The notes: generated by a model from the sequence alone, not told the origin. A DNA stretch of 64,000 nt from an uncultured Piscinibacter sp. (GCF_937952055.1 NZ_CALFYO010000029.1:4586-68585); one strand, 5' to 3'. Shown: positions 39,134 to 49,937, counted from the stretch's first letter. A program made the numbers and translations.

Positions 39134-39781
39134 ATGAACCAACGCACGCGCATCAAGATCTGTGGCCTCACCCGCGAGGCCGACGTGGACGCCGCCGTCG
39201 AAGCCGGTGCCGACGCGATCGGTTTCGTGCTCTACGCGAAAAGCGCACGCCACGTGAGCGCCACACGGGCGGCCGAACTGGCGCGGCGACTGCCGCCGTT
39301 CGTCATGCCGGTGGCGCTGCTGGTGAACGCCAGCGACGAGGAACTCGGTGCCGCCGCCGCCGCCATGCCCCAGGCCCTGCTGCAATTCCATGGCGACGAG
39401 ACGCCGGCCGACTGCGAGCGCGCGGGACGGCCCTACCTGCGTGCCGCCCGCATGGGCGCCGGGCTCGATTTGGTAGACTTCGCGCTGCAGTTCTCGAACG
39501 CCCAGGCCGTCCTGCTCGACGCCCATGTCGAAGGATTTGGCGGTGGCGGAAAGGTCTTCGATTGGTCGCTCATTCCCGCAAACGTGCCCCGTCCAGTCGT
39601 TTTGTCTGGTGGGTTGCATGCCGGAAATGTGACCGAAGGCATTCTTCAGGTGCGGCCCTGGGCCGTTGACGTGAGTTCCGGCGTGGAAACCGCAAAGGGC
39701 ATCAAGGATGCCGCGCTGATCCGCCGGTTCTGCGAGGTGGTGCGCGACGCCGATGCGCGCATCGCCGATTCCGAGACCTGA
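39134..39781 (+). CDS. trpF: Phosphoribosylanthranilate isomerase
   Basis: 215 residues. '[20 protein letters not shown]' (5-24) has the catalytic Cys of KICG, and '[19 protein letters not shown]' contains the catalytic Asp and phosphate-site glycines; '[12 protein letters not shown]' and '[10 protein letters not shown]' complete the TIM-barrel phosphate site. It performs step three of tryptophan synthesis from anthranilate. ATG 39134 is 4 bases past truA. trpE, trpG, trpD and trpC are not in the window, as expected when the late genes trpFBA form a separate block in betaproteobacteria. Confidence 0.96.
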   Translation: MNQRTRIKICGLTREADVDAAVEAGADAIGFVLYAKSARHVSATRAAELARRLPPFVMPVALLVNASDEELGAAAAAMPQALLQFHGDETPADCERAGRPYLRAARMGAGLDLVDFALQFSNAQAVLLDAHVEGFGGGGKVFDWSLIPANVPRPVVLSGGLHAGNVTEGILQVRPWAVDVSSGVETAKGIKDAALIRRFCEVVRDADARIADSET

Positions 39782-39797
39782 ACTTCTTTCCACCACC

Positions 39798-41045
39798 ATG
39801 TTGAACTACCAACAACCCGATGCCCGGGGGCATTTCGGCGTCTACGGCGGCACCTTCGTCGCCGAGACGCTGATCCACGCACTCGACGAACTGAAGCTGG
39901 CCTATGACCAGGCACGCGCCGATCCGGCGTTCATGGCCGAGTTCCGCTACGAACTGGCTCACTTCGTCGGCCGGCCGAGCCCGGTCTACCACGCCGCCCG
40001 CCTCAGCCGCGAGCTTGGCGGCGCACAGATCTATCTCAAGCGCGAAGACCTCAACCACACCGGCGCACACAAGGTCAACAACACCATCGGCCAGGCCATG
40101 CTGGCACGCCGCATGGGCAAGCCGCGCGTCATTGCCGAGACCGGAGCCGGCCAGCACGGCGTGGCCACGGCGACGATCTGCGCGCGCTACGGCCTGGAGT
40201 GCGTGGTCTACATGGGCAGCGAGGACGTCAAGCGCCAGTCGCCCAACGTCTACCGCATGCACCTTCTCGGCGCCAAGGTCGTGCCAGTGGAGAGCGGCTC
40301 GAAGACGCTGAAGGACGCGCTCAACGAAGCGCTGCGCGACTGGGTGACGAACGTCGAGCGCACCTTCTACATCATCGGCACGGTGGCCGGTCCGCACCCC
40401 TATCCGACGATGGTGCGCGACTTCCAGCGCGTCATCGGCGACGAGTGCCTGGTGCAGATGCCCGAAATGATCGGTCGCCAGCCGGATGCGGTGATCGCCT
40501 GCGTGGGCGGCGGCAGCAACGCGATGGGCATCTTCTACCCTTACATCCCGCACGAGGGCACGCGGCTGATCGGCGTGGAGGCGGCGGGCCAGGGTCTGGA
40601 CAGCGGCAAGCACGCCGCCTCGCTGTCGGCGGGCACGCCGGGGGTCCTGCACGGCAACCGCACCTACCTGCTGCAGGACGCCAACGGCCAGATCACCGAA
40701 ACGCACTCGATCTCCGCCGGCCTGGACTACCCCGGTGTCGGCCCCGAGCATGCCTACCTGAAGGACATCGGCCGCGCCGAGTACGTCGGCATCACCGACG
40801 ACGAGGCGCTCGAGGCGTTCCATCGCCTGTGCCGCACCGAAGGCATCATCCCGGCGCTGGAGTCCAGCCATGCCGTGGCCTACGCGATGAAGCTGGCGCC
40901 GACGATGCGGCCCGATCAGCATCTGCTCGTCAACCTCTCCGGCCGTGGCGACAAGGACATCGGTACCGTGGCCGACCTGTCGGGGGCCGAGTTCTACTGC
41001 CGACCGTCGTGCCGCGGGCAGACGGTGAAGGGGGGGGCGCTGTGA
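39798..41045 (+). CDS. trpB: Tryptophan synthase beta chain
   Basis: 415 residues. '[20 protein letters not shown]' contains the PLP lysine, '[19 protein letters not shown]' the glycine-rich region, and '[16 protein letters not shown]' the phosphate-binding loop. It condenses indole with serine. ATG 39798 ([14 protein letters not shown]) fits the family, although the frame is open 15 codons further upstream. The end is odd: the last codons include an 8-G run (41030-41037, 'VKGGAL'), and the TGA overlaps the trpA GTG (GTGA). No truncation seen. Confidence 0.97.
   Translation: MLNYQQPDARGHFGVYGGTFVAETLIHALDELKLAYDQARADPAFMAEFRYELAHFVGRPSPVYHAARLSRELGGAQIYLKREDLNHTGAHKVNNTIGQAMLARRMGKPRVIAETGAGQHGVATATICARYGLECVVYMGSEDVKRQSPNVYRMHLLGAKVVPVESGSKTLKDALNEALRDWVTNVERTFYIIGTVAGPHPYPTMVRDFQRVIGDECLVQMPEMIGRQPDAVIACVGGGSNAMGIFYPYIPHEGTRLIGVEAAGQGLDSGKHAASLSAGTPGVLHGNRTYLLQDANGQITETHSISAGLDYPGVGPEHAYLKDIGRAEYVGITDDEALEAFHRLCRTEGIIPALESSHAVAYAMKLAPTMRPDQHLLVNLSGRGDKDIGTVADLSGAEFYCRPSCRGQTVKGGAL
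41030..41037 (+). repeat. Homopolymeric G8 tract at the end of trpB
   Basis: Eight consecutive G bases lie 6 bases before the trpB stop codon. A one-base change would alter only the last residues of TrpB but would also move the stop and so disturb the GTGA coupling to trpA. Such runs are slippage-prone in sequencing and replication. Confidence 0.9.
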
Positions 41046-41839
41046 GCCGCATCGCCGACGCCTTCGCGTCGCTGAGTTCGCGCGGCCGCAAGGCGCTGAT
41101 CCCTTACGTCACTGCCGGCGATCCCCACGTCGACGCCACCGTCGACATCATGGTCGCGATGGCCCGCGCAGGCGCCGACGTGATCGAGCTCGGTGTGCCG
41201 TTCTCCGACCCGATGGCCGATGGCCCGGTGATCCAGAAGGCGTCCGAGCGTGCGCTGGCCAAGGGCATCGGCATGTCCCAGGTGCTGCAGATCGTGCGGG
41301 ATTTCCGCGGGCGCGACGCGAATACGCCGGTGGTTCTGATGGGCTATGCGAATCCGGTGGAGCGCTATGGCGTCGACCGCTTCGTCGCCGACGCCAAGGC
41401 CGCGGGGGTGGATGGCGTGCTCGTCGTCGACTACCCGCCGGAGGAGTGCGAAGCCTTCGCGGCCAAGCTGCGCGGCGCCGACCTGGACATGATCTTCCTG
41501 CTCGCGCCCACCTCGACCGAGCGGCGCATTCGCGAAGTCGGCCGCATTGCCAGCGGCTACGTCTACTATGTCTCGCTGAAGGGCGTGACCGGCGCCGGCC
41601 ACCTCGACACCGCGGCGGTCGCGGAGATGGTGCCGCGTATCAAGCAGCATGTGAAGCTGCCGGTCGGCGTGGGCTTCGGCATTCGCGACGCTCAGACTGC
41701 ACGCGCCGTGGCAGCGGTCGCCGATGCGGTGGTCATCGGCTCGGCGCTCGTGCAACTGCTCGAGACGCGCGACCGCGGCAGCGTCGCCGCGGCCGCGGCC
41801 GACTTCATCGGCGGCATCCGTGCCGCCATCGATTCTTGA
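41042..41839 (+). CDS. trpA: Tryptophan synthase alpha chain
   Basis: 265 residues. '[20 protein letters not shown]' (about 48-67) contains the catalytic Glu and Asp, and '[15 protein letters not shown]' is the phosphate-binding segment. It cleaves indole-3-glycerol phosphate and passes indole to TrpB through the tunnel of the complex. The GTG start at 41042 overlaps the trpB TGA by 4 bases; no other start fits. It ends 13 bases before accD. Confidence 0.96.
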   Translation: MSRIADAFASLSSRGRKALIPYVTAGDPHVDATVDIMVAMARAGADVIELGVPFSDPMADGPVIQKASERALAKGIGMSQVLQIVRDFRGRDANTPVVLMGYANPVERYGVDRFVADAKAAGVDGVLVVDYPPEECEAFAAKLRGADLDMIFLLAPTSTERRIREVGRIASGYVYYVSLKGVTGAGHLDTAAVAEMVPRIKQHVKLPVGVGFGIRDAQTARAVAAVADAVVIGSALVQLLETRDRGSVAAAAADFIGGIRAAIDS

Positions 41840-41852
41840 AAGGAACGGCACG

Positions 41853-42725
41853 ATGAGCTGGCTGGAAAAACTGCTGCCCCCGAAGATCCAGCAGACCGAC
41901 CCGAGCGAGCGCCGCACGGTGCCCGAAGGTCTGTGGATCAAGTGTCCGTCCTGCGAAACGGTGCTGTACAAGTCCGATCTTGAGCAGAACGTCAACGTCT
42001 GCCCGAAATGCGGGCATCACCATCGCATCGGCGCGCGTGCGCGGCTCGACGCCTTCCTGGATCCGGAAGGGCGCTACGAAATCGGCCAGGAGGTGTTGCC
42101 GGTCGACGCGCTCAAGTTCAAGGACAGCAAGAAGTACCCCGAGCGCCTGAAGGACGCGCTCGAGGCCACGGGCGAGACGGACGCGCTGGTGGTGATGGGT
42201 GGGGCGGTGATGAGTCTGCCCGTCGTGGCCGCCTGCTTCGAGTTCGACTTCATGGGCGGTTCCATGGGTTCGGTCGTCGGCGAGCGCTTCGTGCGCGGTG
42301 TCGAGACCGCCGTCGAGCAGAAGACGCCGTTCGTCAGCTTCACCGCCACCGGCGGCGCGCGCATGCAGGAAGGTCTGCTGAGTCTGATGCAGATGGCCAA
42401 GACCAACGCGGCGCTGACGCGACTGGCCAAGGCGAGGCTGCCCTACATCAGCGTGCTGACCGACCCGACGATGGGCGGGGTGTCGGCGAGCTTCGCCTTC
42501 ATGGGCGACGTGGTGATCGCCGAGCCCAAGGCCCTGATCGGCTTTGCCGGCCCGCGGGTGATCGAGAACACCGTGCGCGAGAAGCTGCCCGAAGGCTTCC
42601 AGCGTGCCGAATTCCTGCTCGGCACGGGGGCCATCGACATGATCGTCGACCGGCGTGAACTGCGCGGCACCATGGCCCAGGCGATCGCCATGCTGCAGGG
42701 GCTGAGCGCCGACGCGATCGCCTGA
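41853..42725 (+). CDS. accD: Acetyl-CoA carboxylase carboxyltransferase subunit beta
   Basis: 290 residues. An N-terminal zinc ribbon, '[20 protein letters not shown]' (30-49) with 'CPKCG', is followed by the carboxyltransferase domain, including '[21 protein letters not shown]' and '[16 protein letters not shown]'. With AccA it transfers carboxyl to acetyl-CoA, committing carbon to fatty acid synthesis. ATG 41853 has AAAGGAAC upstream. Its place between trpA and folC is conserved in proteobacteria. Confidence 0.97.
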   Translation: MSWLEKLLPPKIQQTDPSERRTVPEGLWIKCPSCETVLYKSDLEQNVNVCPKCGHHHRIGARARLDAFLDPEGRYEIGQEVLPVDALKFKDSKKYPERLKDALEATGETDALVVMGGAVMSLPVVAACFEFDFMGGSMGSVVGERFVRGVETAVEQKTPFVSFTATGGARMQEGLLSLMQMAKTNAALTRLAKARLPYISVLTDPTMGGVSASFAFMGDVVIAEPKALIGFAGPRVIENTVREKLPEGFQRAEFLLGTGAIDMIVDRRELRGTMAQAIAMLQGLSADAIA

Positions 42726-42778
42726 CACGCCCCCATGTTCGAACCCGTGCGCGCGTCGCGGCGCACGCGGGGATCCGC

Positions 42779-44077
42779 ATGACCCCGCGCACCCTCGACC
42801 AATGGCTGGCGCATTGCGGCGCCATGCACCCCACCGAGATCGACCTGTCGCTGGAGCGCGTGGTGGAGGTGCGCGCGCGACTCGGGCTGGAATTCAAGGT
42901 GCCGGTGATCAGCGTCGCCGGCACCAACGGCAAGGGCTCGACCTGCGCAATGCTCGAGTCCATCGCGCTGCAGGCGGGCTACCGGGTCGGTCACTATGCG
43001 AAGCCGCACCTCGTGCACTTCGAGGAGCGCTGCCGCATCGACGGTCGCATGGTCGATGCCGCCGACCTGCTGCCCCACTTCGAGGCCGTCGAGGCCGCGC
43101 GGCGGGAGATCACGCTCAGCATCTTCGAGTTCACCACGCTGGCGATCGCGCGCCTGCTGGCGCATGCGCCGCTGGACCTGGTCATCCTCGAGGTGGGCCT
43201 GGGCGGGCGTTTCGACGCCGTCAACGCCTTCGACGCCGACTGCGCCGTCATCACCAGCATCGCCCTCGACCACATGGAGTTTCTCGGCACTGATCGCGAG
43301 TCGATCGGCCGCGAGAAGGCGGGCATCATGCGCCGAGGCAGGCCGGCCGTCGTCAGCGACCCGGAGGCGCCGCGCAGCGTGATCGACGAGGCAGAGCGGA
43401 TCGGAGCCGACCTGTGGCTGCTCGGCCGCGACTTCAAGTTCGACGGTGATCGGCAGCAGTGGAACTGGGCCGGTCGCGAGCGGCGCTACAACGGCTTGGC
43501 CTACCCCGCGCTGCGCGGTGTCAACCAACTGCTCAATGCCGCAGGCGTGCTGGCGGCGTTCGAGGCCATGCGCATGGTGCTTCCGATCACCGCGCAGGCC
43601 GTGCGCAGTGGCTTCGCACTGGTGGAGTTGCCCGGGCGGTTCCAGATCGTCGCCGGCCAGCCCACGCTGGTGCTCGACGTGGCGCACAACCCGCATTCCG
43701 TCGCGGCTCTGGCTCAGAACCTCGACCAGATGGGCTTCTATCCGTGCACGCGCGCGGTCTTCGGCGCCATGCGCGACAAGGACCTCGCCGCCATGCTCGC
43801 CCGAATGGCGCCGCTGGTGGACGAGTGGCACTTCACCGATCTGCCTTTGCCGCGCGCCGCGACCGCCGAAGAGCTTGCCGCGGTCCATGCATCGCTCGGG
43901 AGCAAGGGGCCGGGGCCGGTGGGCGTGCATCGTCACGCCGGGCCGGCGCAGGCCCTGGCAGCTGCGCTCGCCGAGGCAGACCCCACTGATAGAATCGTTG
44001 TCTTCGGTTCGTTCTACACCGTCGGCGGCGTGTTGAAGGACGGCGTGCCCGTGCTCCGGGCGCGGCATGTCGGCTGA
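42779..44077 (+). CDS. folC: Dihydrofolate/folylpolyglutamate synthase
   Basis: 432 residues. 'PVISVAGTNGKGSTCAMLES' (42-61) contains the P-loop for ATP, 'EVGLGGRFDAVNAF' and 'SIALDHMEFLGTDRESIGRE' are the Mur-ligase-family Mg and substrate blocks, and 'VLDVAHNPHSVAALAQNL' the C-terminal glutamate-site block. It adds glutamate to dihydropteroate and folates. ATG 42779 fits the N-terminus. A 53-base gap separates it from accD, and it is followed by a SPOR-domain gene, the usual order. Confidence 0.96.
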   Translation: MTPRTLDQWLAHCGAMHPTEIDLSLERVVEVRARLGLEFKVPVISVAGTNGKGSTCAMLESIALQAGYRVGHYAKPHLVHFEERCRIDGRMVDAADLLPHFEAVEAARREITLSIFEFTTLAIARLLAHAPLDLVILEVGLGGRFDAVNAFDADCAVITSIALDHMEFLGTDRESIGREKAGIMRRGRPAVVSDPEAPRSVIDEAERIGADLWLLGRDFKFDGDRQQWNWAGRERRYNGLAYPALRGVNQLLNAAGVLAAFEAMRMVLPITAQAVRSGFALVELPGRFQIVAGQPTLVLDVAHNPHSVAALAQNLDQMGFYPCTRAVFGAMRDKDLAAMLARMAPLVDEWHFTDLPLPRAATAEELAAVHASLGSKGPGPVGVHRHAGPAQALAAALAEADPTDRIVVFGSFYTVGGVLKDGVPVLRARHVG

Positions 44078-44159
44078 GCGTCGCTTCCTGCGGCCTCCAT
44101 TCTCTCGCCGAGAGGTGTGACGCGCCGGCCTAAACGCTTCATTGCACCTGACGCACCGC

Positions 44160-44924
44160 ATGGGACTGCTGTCGTTCTTCCAGCGCCGTACGAGCGGTGC
44201 CGACGCGCCGTCCAAACCGGCGGAGTCGGCAGATTCGCTCGCCGCGGCGCGCACTCGCGCGAGGCGCCGCTTGATGGGCGCTGCCGTGTTGCTGATGGCC
44301 GGCGTGATCGGCTTCCCGCTGGTGTTCGAGACGCAGCCTCGCTCCGTGCCGGTTGACATTCCGATCGAGATCCCGCGCAAGGAAGGCGCCTCCCCTCTGA
44401 CCATGCCGCCGGTGCGTACGCCAGCGGCAAAGGCGTCGTCGGCGGTCGAGGCTGCGCCGCGCGAGGAGGCGCCGCCTGCACAAGCGTCCGAACGACCGGG
44501 CGAAACAGCGCCGGTGGCCGGCGCACAGGCTCCGAAGGCGGCGGCACCCGTGACGGAGCCACCCAAGAAGGCCGCCGGCGAGACGCGTCCTGCCGCGCCT
44601 GCGCCCGAGGCTGCACGCGCCAGGGCCTTGCTCGACGGCAAGGAGGTGGCCAAGCCGTCCGTGGCCGCCGCCAAGACGGAGTCCACGCGCGATGCGGGCC
44701 GCTTCGTGGTGCAGGTCGGGGCATTCGCCGATGCTGCGGCTGCTCGCGAGATGCGTGCCCGGGTCGAGAAGCTCGGTCTGAAGAGCTACACGCAGGTGGT
44801 CGAGACCTCCTCGGGAAGCCGCACGCGGGTGCGGGCCGGTCCCTACGACTCGCGCGACGAGGCGGAGCGGGCGCTCTCCAAGGCCAAGGCGGCGGGGCTC
44901 AACGCCGTCGTCCTGACGCTCTGA
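44160..44924 (+). CDS. SPOR-domain cell-division protein (DedD/FtsN-like)
   Basis: 254 residues. N-terminal cytoplasmic segment, one membrane helix ('LMGAAVLLMAGVIGFPLVF', about 39-57), a Pro/Ala-rich periplasmic linker of about 110 residues and a C-terminal SPOR domain ('GRFVVQVGAFADAAAAREMR', from about 180 to the end) that binds denuded septal peptidoglycan. It occupies the dedD position between folC and cvpA. ATG 44160 (MGLLSFFQRR) is preferred over an in-frame TTG at 44142. It probably takes part in septation, by family knowledge. Confidence 0.88.
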   Translation: MGLLSFFQRRTSGADAPSKPAESADSLAAARTRARRRLMGAAVLLMAGVIGFPLVFETQPRSVPVDIPIEIPRKEGASPLTMPPVRTPAAKASSAVEAAPREEAPPAQASERPGETAPVAGAQAPKAAAPVTEPPKKAAGETRPAAPAPEAARARALLDGKEVAKPSVAAAKTESTRDAGRFVVQVGAFADAAAAREMRARVEKLGLKSYTQVVETSSGSRTRVRAGPYDSRDEAERALSKAKAAGLNAVVLTL

Positions 44925-44934
44925 GTGCGCGGCC

Positions 44935-45441
44935 ATGGACTTCGCGCAGATCAGCTGGGTCGACGCGGTACTGCTGGCCGTGCTGGCCATTTCAGTGATC
45001 GTCGGGGTGATCCGCGGCTTCGTCTTCGAACTGCTGTCACTGGCCGGTTGGCTGGCCGCGTGGTTCGCGGCGCAGTGGTTCGCGCCGGTGGCCGCGCGCC
45101 ATGTTCCCATCGGCGTGCCGGGATCGGCGTTGAACCTCGGCGCCGCGTTCGCCCTCGTCTTCGTGGCGGCGCTGATCGTGTGGGCGATCGCGGCGCGATT
45201 GATCCGCCTGCTGTTGCATGCCACGCCGCTGAGCGTGCCGGACCGCGGCCTGGGTGCGATCTTCGGCGCCCTGCGAGGCATGGTGCTGCTGCTCGCAGCG
45301 GCAGCCGTGATCGGCCTCACGCCGGCGGCCAAGGCTGCGGCCTGGCAGCAGTCGCGCGGAGCGGGGGCGCTGTCGACGTTGCTCGATGGGTTGATGCCGC
45401 TGCTGCCGCCGCAGGTGGCGGCACAGCTTCGCCGGGCATGA
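44935..45441 (+). CDS. cvpA: CvpA family membrane protein
   Basis: 168 residues with four predicted membrane helices, starting 'WVDAVLLAVLAISVIVGVIRGF' (about 8-29), where the VGxxRGF motif is the CvpA hallmark; 'PLSVPDRGLGAIFGALRGMV' (about 98-117) is the second conserved block. It is named for colicin V production, is often co-transcribed with purF, and its molecular role is unclear. ATG 44935 is 10 bases past the SPOR gene and 29 bases before purF. Confidence 0.92.
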   Translation: MDFAQISWVDAVLLAVLAISVIVGVIRGFVFELLSLAGWLAAWFAAQWFAPVAARHVPIGVPGSALNLGAAFALVFVAALIVWAIAARLIRLLLHATPLSVPDRGLGAIFGALRGMVLLLAAAAVIGLTPAAKAAAWQQSRGAGALSTLLDGLMPLLPPQVAAQLRRA

Positions 45442-45470
45442 TGCCTGCGCGATGAACAGGAGTTGAGGAC

Positions 45471-46994
45471 ATGTGTGGCATCGTCGGTGTGATCTCGCCT
45501 TCGCCGGTCAACCAACTGATCTACGACGCGCTGCTGCTGTTGCAGCACCGCGGACAGGACGCCGCCGGCATCGTGACGATGCTGGGTACGAAGTGCTTCA
45601 TGCACAAGGCGCGCGGCATGGTGCGCGACGTCTTCCGCACGCGCAACATGCGTGCGCTGCCCGGCAACGTCGGTCTCGGCCAGGTGCGCTATCCGACCGC
45701 AGGCAATGCCTACAGCGAGGAAGAGGCGCAGCCCTTCTACGTCAATGCACCGTTCGGCATCGTGCTCGTGCACAACGGCAACCTGACGAACGCGCACTCG
45801 CTGAAGCAGCAGCTCTTCGACATCGACCGCCGCCACATCAACACCGAGAGCGACACCGAAGTGTTGATCAACGTGGTGGCGCACGAGCTGGAGCTCGCTG
45901 CGCGCGACCTCCCGCTGGCGCCTGAATCGGTCTTCAAGGCCGTGCGTGCGGTGCACAAGCGCCTGAAGGGCTCGTATGCGGTGATTGCGTTGATCGCCGG
46001 CCACGGGTTGCTGGCCTTCCGTGACCCGTTCGGCATCCGGCCGCTGTGCTTCGGCGAAGGCCAGACGGCCGAAGGTCCCGAGATCATGGTGGCGAGCGAG
46101 TCGGTGGCCCTCGAAGGCACCGGGCACAAGCTGGTGCGCGACGTGGCTCCCGGCGAGGCGATCTTCATCGATCTGCAGGGCCGCGTGCACGCGCAGCAAT
46201 GCGCCGAAAATCCGACCTTGAACCCTTGCATGTTCGAGTTCGTCTATCTGGCGCGGCCCGACTCGGTGATGGACGGTGTGTCGGTCTACCAGGCGCGGCT
46301 GAACATGGGCGAGACATTGGCGCAGCGGCTCATCTCGACGATGCCGCCCAGCGAGATCGACGTCGTCATCCCCATCCCGGAGTCGAGCCGGCCCTCGGCG
46401 ATGCAGCTCGCGCAGAAGATCGGCAAGCCCTACCGCGAGGGCTTCGTGAAGAACCGCTATGTGGGGCGCACCTTCATCATGCCCGGGCAAGGCATGCGCA
46501 AGAAGTCGGTGCGTCAGAAGCTCAATGCGATCGCCTCCGAGTTCAAGGGCCGCAACGTGCTGCTCGTCGACGACTCGATCGTACGCGGCACGACGTCCAA
46601 GGAGATCGTGCAGATGGCGCGCGAGGCCGGTGCGCGCAAGGTCTACATGGCGTCGGCGGCGCCGCCAGTGCGCTTCCCGAACGTGTACGGCATCGACATG
46701 CCGACCAAGGACGAACTGATCGCCCACAACCGCAGTACCGAGGAGATCCGCCAGTACATCGGCGCCGACGCGCTGATCTACCAGGATGTCGCGGCGATGA
46801 AGAAGGTGGTCAGCGCGCTGAACCCCAAGCTCGACGGCTTCGAGGCGTCCTGCTTCGACGGCATCTACATCACCGGGGACATCACCGCCGCCGACTTCGA
46901 CACGCTGGCGGCGCAGCGCCGCTCACAGGGCGATGAAGAGGAGGGGGGCGATCGCTCCCGCCTCGCGCTGCACAACGCCACGGAGTCGCGCTGA
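45471..46994 (+). CDS. purF: Amidophosphoribosyltransferase
   Basis: 507 residues. The class II glutaminase starts at Met1-Cys2 ('MCGIVGVISPSP'), with the nucleophile exposed after Met removal. The phosphoribosyltransferase PRPP loop is 'NVLLVDDSIVRGTTSKEI' (about 363-380). It commits PRPP to purine synthesis. ATG 45471 has AGGAG-type 'AACAGGAGTTGAGGAC' upstream. The TGA shares its last base with the metZ ATG (TGATG). A C-terminal acidic/basic tail ('DEEEGGDRSR') is ordinary. No Fe-S insertion is apparent. Confidence 0.97.
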   Translation: MCGIVGVISPSPVNQLIYDALLLLQHRGQDAAGIVTMLGTKCFMHKARGMVRDVFRTRNMRALPGNVGLGQVRYPTAGNAYSEEEAQPFYVNAPFGIVLVHNGNLTNAHSLKQQLFDIDRRHINTESDTEVLINVVAHELELAARDLPLAPESVFKAVRAVHKRLKGSYAVIALIAGHGLLAFRDPFGIRPLCFGEGQTAEGPEIMVASESVALEGTGHKLVRDVAPGEAIFIDLQGRVHAQQCAENPTLNPCMFEFVYLARPDSVMDGVSVYQARLNMGETLAQRLISTMPPSEIDVVIPIPESSRPSAMQLAQKIGKPYREGFVKNRYVGRTFIMPGQGMRKKSVRQKLNAIASEFKGRNVLLVDDSIVRGTTSKEIVQMAREAGARKVYMASAAPPVRFPNVYGIDMPTKDELIAHNRSTEEIRQYIGADALIYQDVAAMKKVVSALNPKLDGFEASCFDGIYITGDITAADFDTLAAQRRSQGDEEEGGDRSRLALHNATESR

Positions 46995-48229
46995 TGGGCG
47001 ACAAACGCATTCCTCGCGTCGACCTGCCGGCCGACGTGCACCTCGACACGCTGGCGGTGCGCGAAGGCCTGCCCGCCAGCGCCTGGGGCGAGAACAGCGA
47101 GGCGCTGTTCCTCACCAGCAGTTTCCGTCAGCCCGACGCGGCAACAGCCGCCGCGCGCTTCGCCAACGAGGAAGAGGCCTTCATCTACTCGCGCTTCACC
47201 AACCCGACGGTGATGATGTTCGAGCGGCGGCTTGCCGCGCTGGAGGGTGCGCAGGCCTGCATCGCCACCTCCAGCGGCATGAGCGCGATCCTGCTGCTCG
47301 GCATGGGCCTGCTCAAGGTCGGCGACCACGTGGTGTGCTCGCAGAGCGTGTTCGGCTCGACGATCATGCTGTTCGGTCGCGAGTTCGCGAAGTTCGGCAT
47401 CGAGACGACCTTCGTCTCGCAGACCGACGTGTCGCAGTGGCAGGCCGCAATCAAGCCGAACACGAAGCTGCTCTTCGCGGAATCGCCCACCAACCCGCTC
47501 ACCGAGGTGTGCGACATCGCGGCGCTGGCGGCCATCGCCAAGCAGGCCGGCGCCTGGCTGGCGGTCGACAACTGCTTCTGCTCCCCGGCGCTGCAGAGGC
47601 CGATCGAATACGGCGCGGATCTCGTCATTCACTCCGGCACCAAGTACCTGGACGGGCAGGGCCGCGTCATCGCCGGAGCGATCTGCGGCAACGAAGCACT
47701 GATCAACGAGCGATTCGTGCCGGTGATGCGCAGCGCGGGCATGAGCCTGTCGCCATTCAACGCCTGGGTGGTGCTCAAGGGACTGGAGACGCTGTCCATC
47801 CGAATGGAGGCGCAGAGCCGCCGTGCGCTGGAACTGGCACGATGGCTGGAGGCGCAGCCCCAGGTGGAGCGCGTGTTCTACCCGGGGCTCGAATCGCACC
47901 CGCAGCACGCGCTGGCGATGGCGCAGCAGTCGGGCAGCGGCGGCGCGGTGGTGTCGTTCGTCGTGCGCGGACAGGCCGAGGGCGGGGCGACGCGAGCCCG
48001 TCGGAACGCGTTTCACGTGATCGACGGCACGAGGGTCTGCTCCATCACCGCCAATCTCGGCGACACCAAGACCACCATCACGCACCCGGCGAGCACCTCG
48101 CACGGGCGCCTCTCCGAAGAGCAGCGGCAGGCTGCGGGCATCACGCAGGGCATGATCCGCGTCGCCGTGGGACTGGACGACGTTCGTGACTTGCAGGCCG
48201 ATCTGCGGCGCGGTCTCGGCTCGCTGTGA
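46994..48229 (+). CDS. metZ: O-succinylhomoserine sulfhydrylase
   Basis: 411 residues of the Cys/Met PLP-dependent (cystathionine gamma-synthase-like) family. '[21 protein letters not shown]' (about 66-86) and '[18 protein letters not shown]' (about 213-230, PLP Lys in GTK) are diagnostic, and '[18 protein letters not shown]'-type end ('[15 protein letters not shown]') positions the substrate Arg/Ser. It makes homocysteine directly from succinylhomoserine and sulfide. MetZ rather than MetB/MetY is inferred from the purF-metZ context seen in betaproteobacteria and from the closest block pattern. One-base overlap with purF. Confidence 0.88.
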   Translation: MGDKRIPRVDLPADVHLDTLAVREGLPASAWGENSEALFLTSSFRQPDAATAAARFANEEEAFIYSRFTNPTVMMFERRLAALEGAQACIATSSGMSAILLLGMGLLKVGDHVVCSQSVFGSTIMLFGREFAKFGIETTFVSQTDVSQWQAAIKPNTKLLFAESPTNPLTEVCDIAALAAIAKQAGAWLAVDNCFCSPALQRPIEYGADLVIHSGTKYLDGQGRVIAGAICGNEALINERFVPVMRSAGMSLSPFNAWVVLKGLETLSIRMEAQSRRALELARWLEAQPQVERVFYPGLESHPQHALAMAQQSGSGGAVVSFVVRGQAEGGATRARRNAFHVIDGTRVCSITANLGDTKTTITHPASTSHGRLSEEQRQAAGITQGMIRVAVGLDDVRDLQADLRRGLGSL

Positions 48230-48242
48230 AGAAGAACGAACG

Positions 48243-49637
48243 ATGACCCGCAGAGTCCGCACCCGCATCGCACCGTCGCCGACGGGTTTTCTCCACCTGG
48301 GCACGGCACGCACGGCGCTGTTTTCCTGGGCATTCGCGCGCCATCACGGCGGCGACTTCATCCTGCGCATCGAGGACACCGACGTGGCGCGTTCGACGCA
48401 GGAGGCGGTCGACCAGATCATCGCGGCGATGAACTGGCTTCAGCTCGACTACGACGAAGGGCCGTACTACCAGATGCAGCGGCTCGATCGCTACCGGGAG
48501 GTGATCGCGACGATGCTCGCCGCGGGCACGGCCTACCACTGCTACTGCTCGCCCGAGGAGCTCGACGCGATGCGCGAGGCGCAGCGCGCGCGCGGCGAGA
48601 AGCCGCGCTACGACGGCCGCTGGCGCCCCGAGCCGGGCAAGACGTTGCCTGCGCCGCCCGCGGGCGCGACGCCGGTGGTCCGCTTCCGCAATCCCGTCGA
48701 AGGCGACGTGACCTGGAACGACATGGTCAAGGGACCCATCACCATCAGCAACCGTGAGCTCGACGACCTGATCATCTGCCGGCCCGACGGCACGCCGACC
48801 TACAATTTCTGTGTGGTCGTCGACGACTGGGACATGCAGATCAGCCACGTGATCCGCGGCGACGACCATGTCAACAACACGCCCCGGCAGATCAACATCC
48901 TGCGTGCGCTGGGCGCGGATCTGCCCGAGTACGGCCACGTGCCGATGATCCTCGGCCCGGATGGCGACAAGCTCTCCAAGCGCCACGGCGCGGTCAGCGT
49001 GATGCAGTACGAGGAGGGCGGTTACCTGCCCGACGCGATGGTCAACTATCTGGCGCGGCTGGGCTGGAGCCATGGGGATGACGAACTGTTCGACCGCAAC
49101 CAACTGGTTACCTGGTTCGACGGCAGCCACCTCGCTCGCAGCCCGGCGCAGTGGGACGCGGCGAAGTTGAACTGGGTCAATGCCCATGTCATCAAGACGA
49201 CTGCCGACAGCGAACTCGCCGCCCTGCTGGCCGGAAGATGGTCCGCACGACCAGGCGACGTGGCCGCCGATGAGCGACTCGCGAGCATGTGCGCGCTGTT
49301 CAAGGACCGCTGTGCGACGCTCGTCGAACTCGCCGACTGGCTGGCCATGTACTTCGTCGACGTGCAACCGCGCGGCGAGGACGTGGCGCAGCATGTCACC
49401 GAGGTGGTGCGGCCCGCGTTGCAGGCACTCAGAGGTCGCCTGGCGGAGATCGACTGGGACAAGGCCACGATCGCTATGGTGATCAAGGAGACGCTGGTCA
49501 CCCACGGGCTGAAGATGCCGCAGCTGGCGCATGCGTTGCGCGTGCTGGTGTGTGGCCGCGTGCAGACGCCCTCGATCGATGCGGTGCTGGCGCTGTTCTC
49601 TCGCGACGTCGTCCTGCGCAGATTGCAGGGCGTCTGA
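48243..49637 (+). CDS. gltX: Glutamyl-tRNA synthetase
   Basis: 464 residues, class I discriminating-type length. The HIGH-equivalent is '[16 protein letters not shown]' (12-27), the KMSKS-equivalent 'GDKLSKRHG' (about 241-249), and a zinc-site-like 'YHCYCSPEE' (about 100-108) is present. The C-terminal helical anticodon-binding domain is complete. It charges tRNA-Glu; its own substrate tRNA-Glu(TTC) is encoded 178 bases downstream. ATG 48243 fits the family start. A promoter for the tRNA operon overlaps its last codons. Confidence 0.97.
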   Translation: MTRRVRTRIAPSPTGFLHLGTARTALFSWAFARHHGGDFILRIEDTDVARSTQEAVDQIIAAMNWLQLDYDEGPYYQMQRLDRYREVIATMLAAGTAYHCYCSPEELDAMREAQRARGEKPRYDGRWRPEPGKTLPAPPAGATPVVRFRNPVEGDVTWNDMVKGPITISNRELDDLIICRPDGTPTYNFCVVVDDWDMQISHVIRGDDHVNNTPRQINILRALGADLPEYGHVPMILGPDGDKLSKRHGAVSVMQYEEGGYLPDAMVNYLARLGWSHGDDELFDRNQLVTWFDGSHLARSPAQWDAAKLNWVNAHVIKTTADSELAALLAGRWSARPGDVAADERLASMCALFKDRCATLVELADWLAMYFVDVQPRGEDVAQHVTEVVRPALQALRGRLAEIDWDKATIAMVIKETLVTHGLKMPQLAHALRVLVCGRVQTPSIDAVLALFSRDVVLRRLQGV

Positions 49638-49652
49638 AATTCTGTCTATAAT
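49623..49652 (+). promoter_or_regulatory. Promoter of the tRNA operon
   Basis: TTGCAG (49623-49628) inside the end of gltX and a perfect TATAAT (49647-49652) have an 18-base spacer. The GC-containing stretch after the -10 (TATAATCGCAG) and position 47 bases before the first tRNA fit a stable-RNA promoter. Confidence 0.75.
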
Positions 49653-49699
49653 CGCAGTCTCGCTTGAAACTGCGACTGCTGCACCAACGCAATCGAAAC

Positions 49700-49775
<76 letters not shown>

Positions 49776-49815
49776 CGGTTGCACGGCGCAGGTTCGAGTC
49801 GACGAATGAGTTTCA

Positions 49816-49891
49816 GTCCCCTTCGTCTAGAGGCCTAGGACACGACCCTTTCACGGTTGTAACAGGGGTTCGAATCCCCTAGGGGACGCCA
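49816..49891 (+). tRNA. tRNA-Glu (anticodon TTC)
   Basis: 76 bases. Acceptor GTCCCCT pairs with AGGGGAC, discriminator G, encoded CCA at 49889-49891. The anticodon loop CTTTCAC gives TTC, and the sequence is close to E. coli tRNA-Glu. It decodes GAA and GAG. It lies downstream of gltX, whose product charges it. Confidence 0.97.
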
Positions 49892-49937
49892 AGTTTCGGC
49901 AGCGCTTGCGGAGTCATCCTGAAGCTGCCGGCCACGC

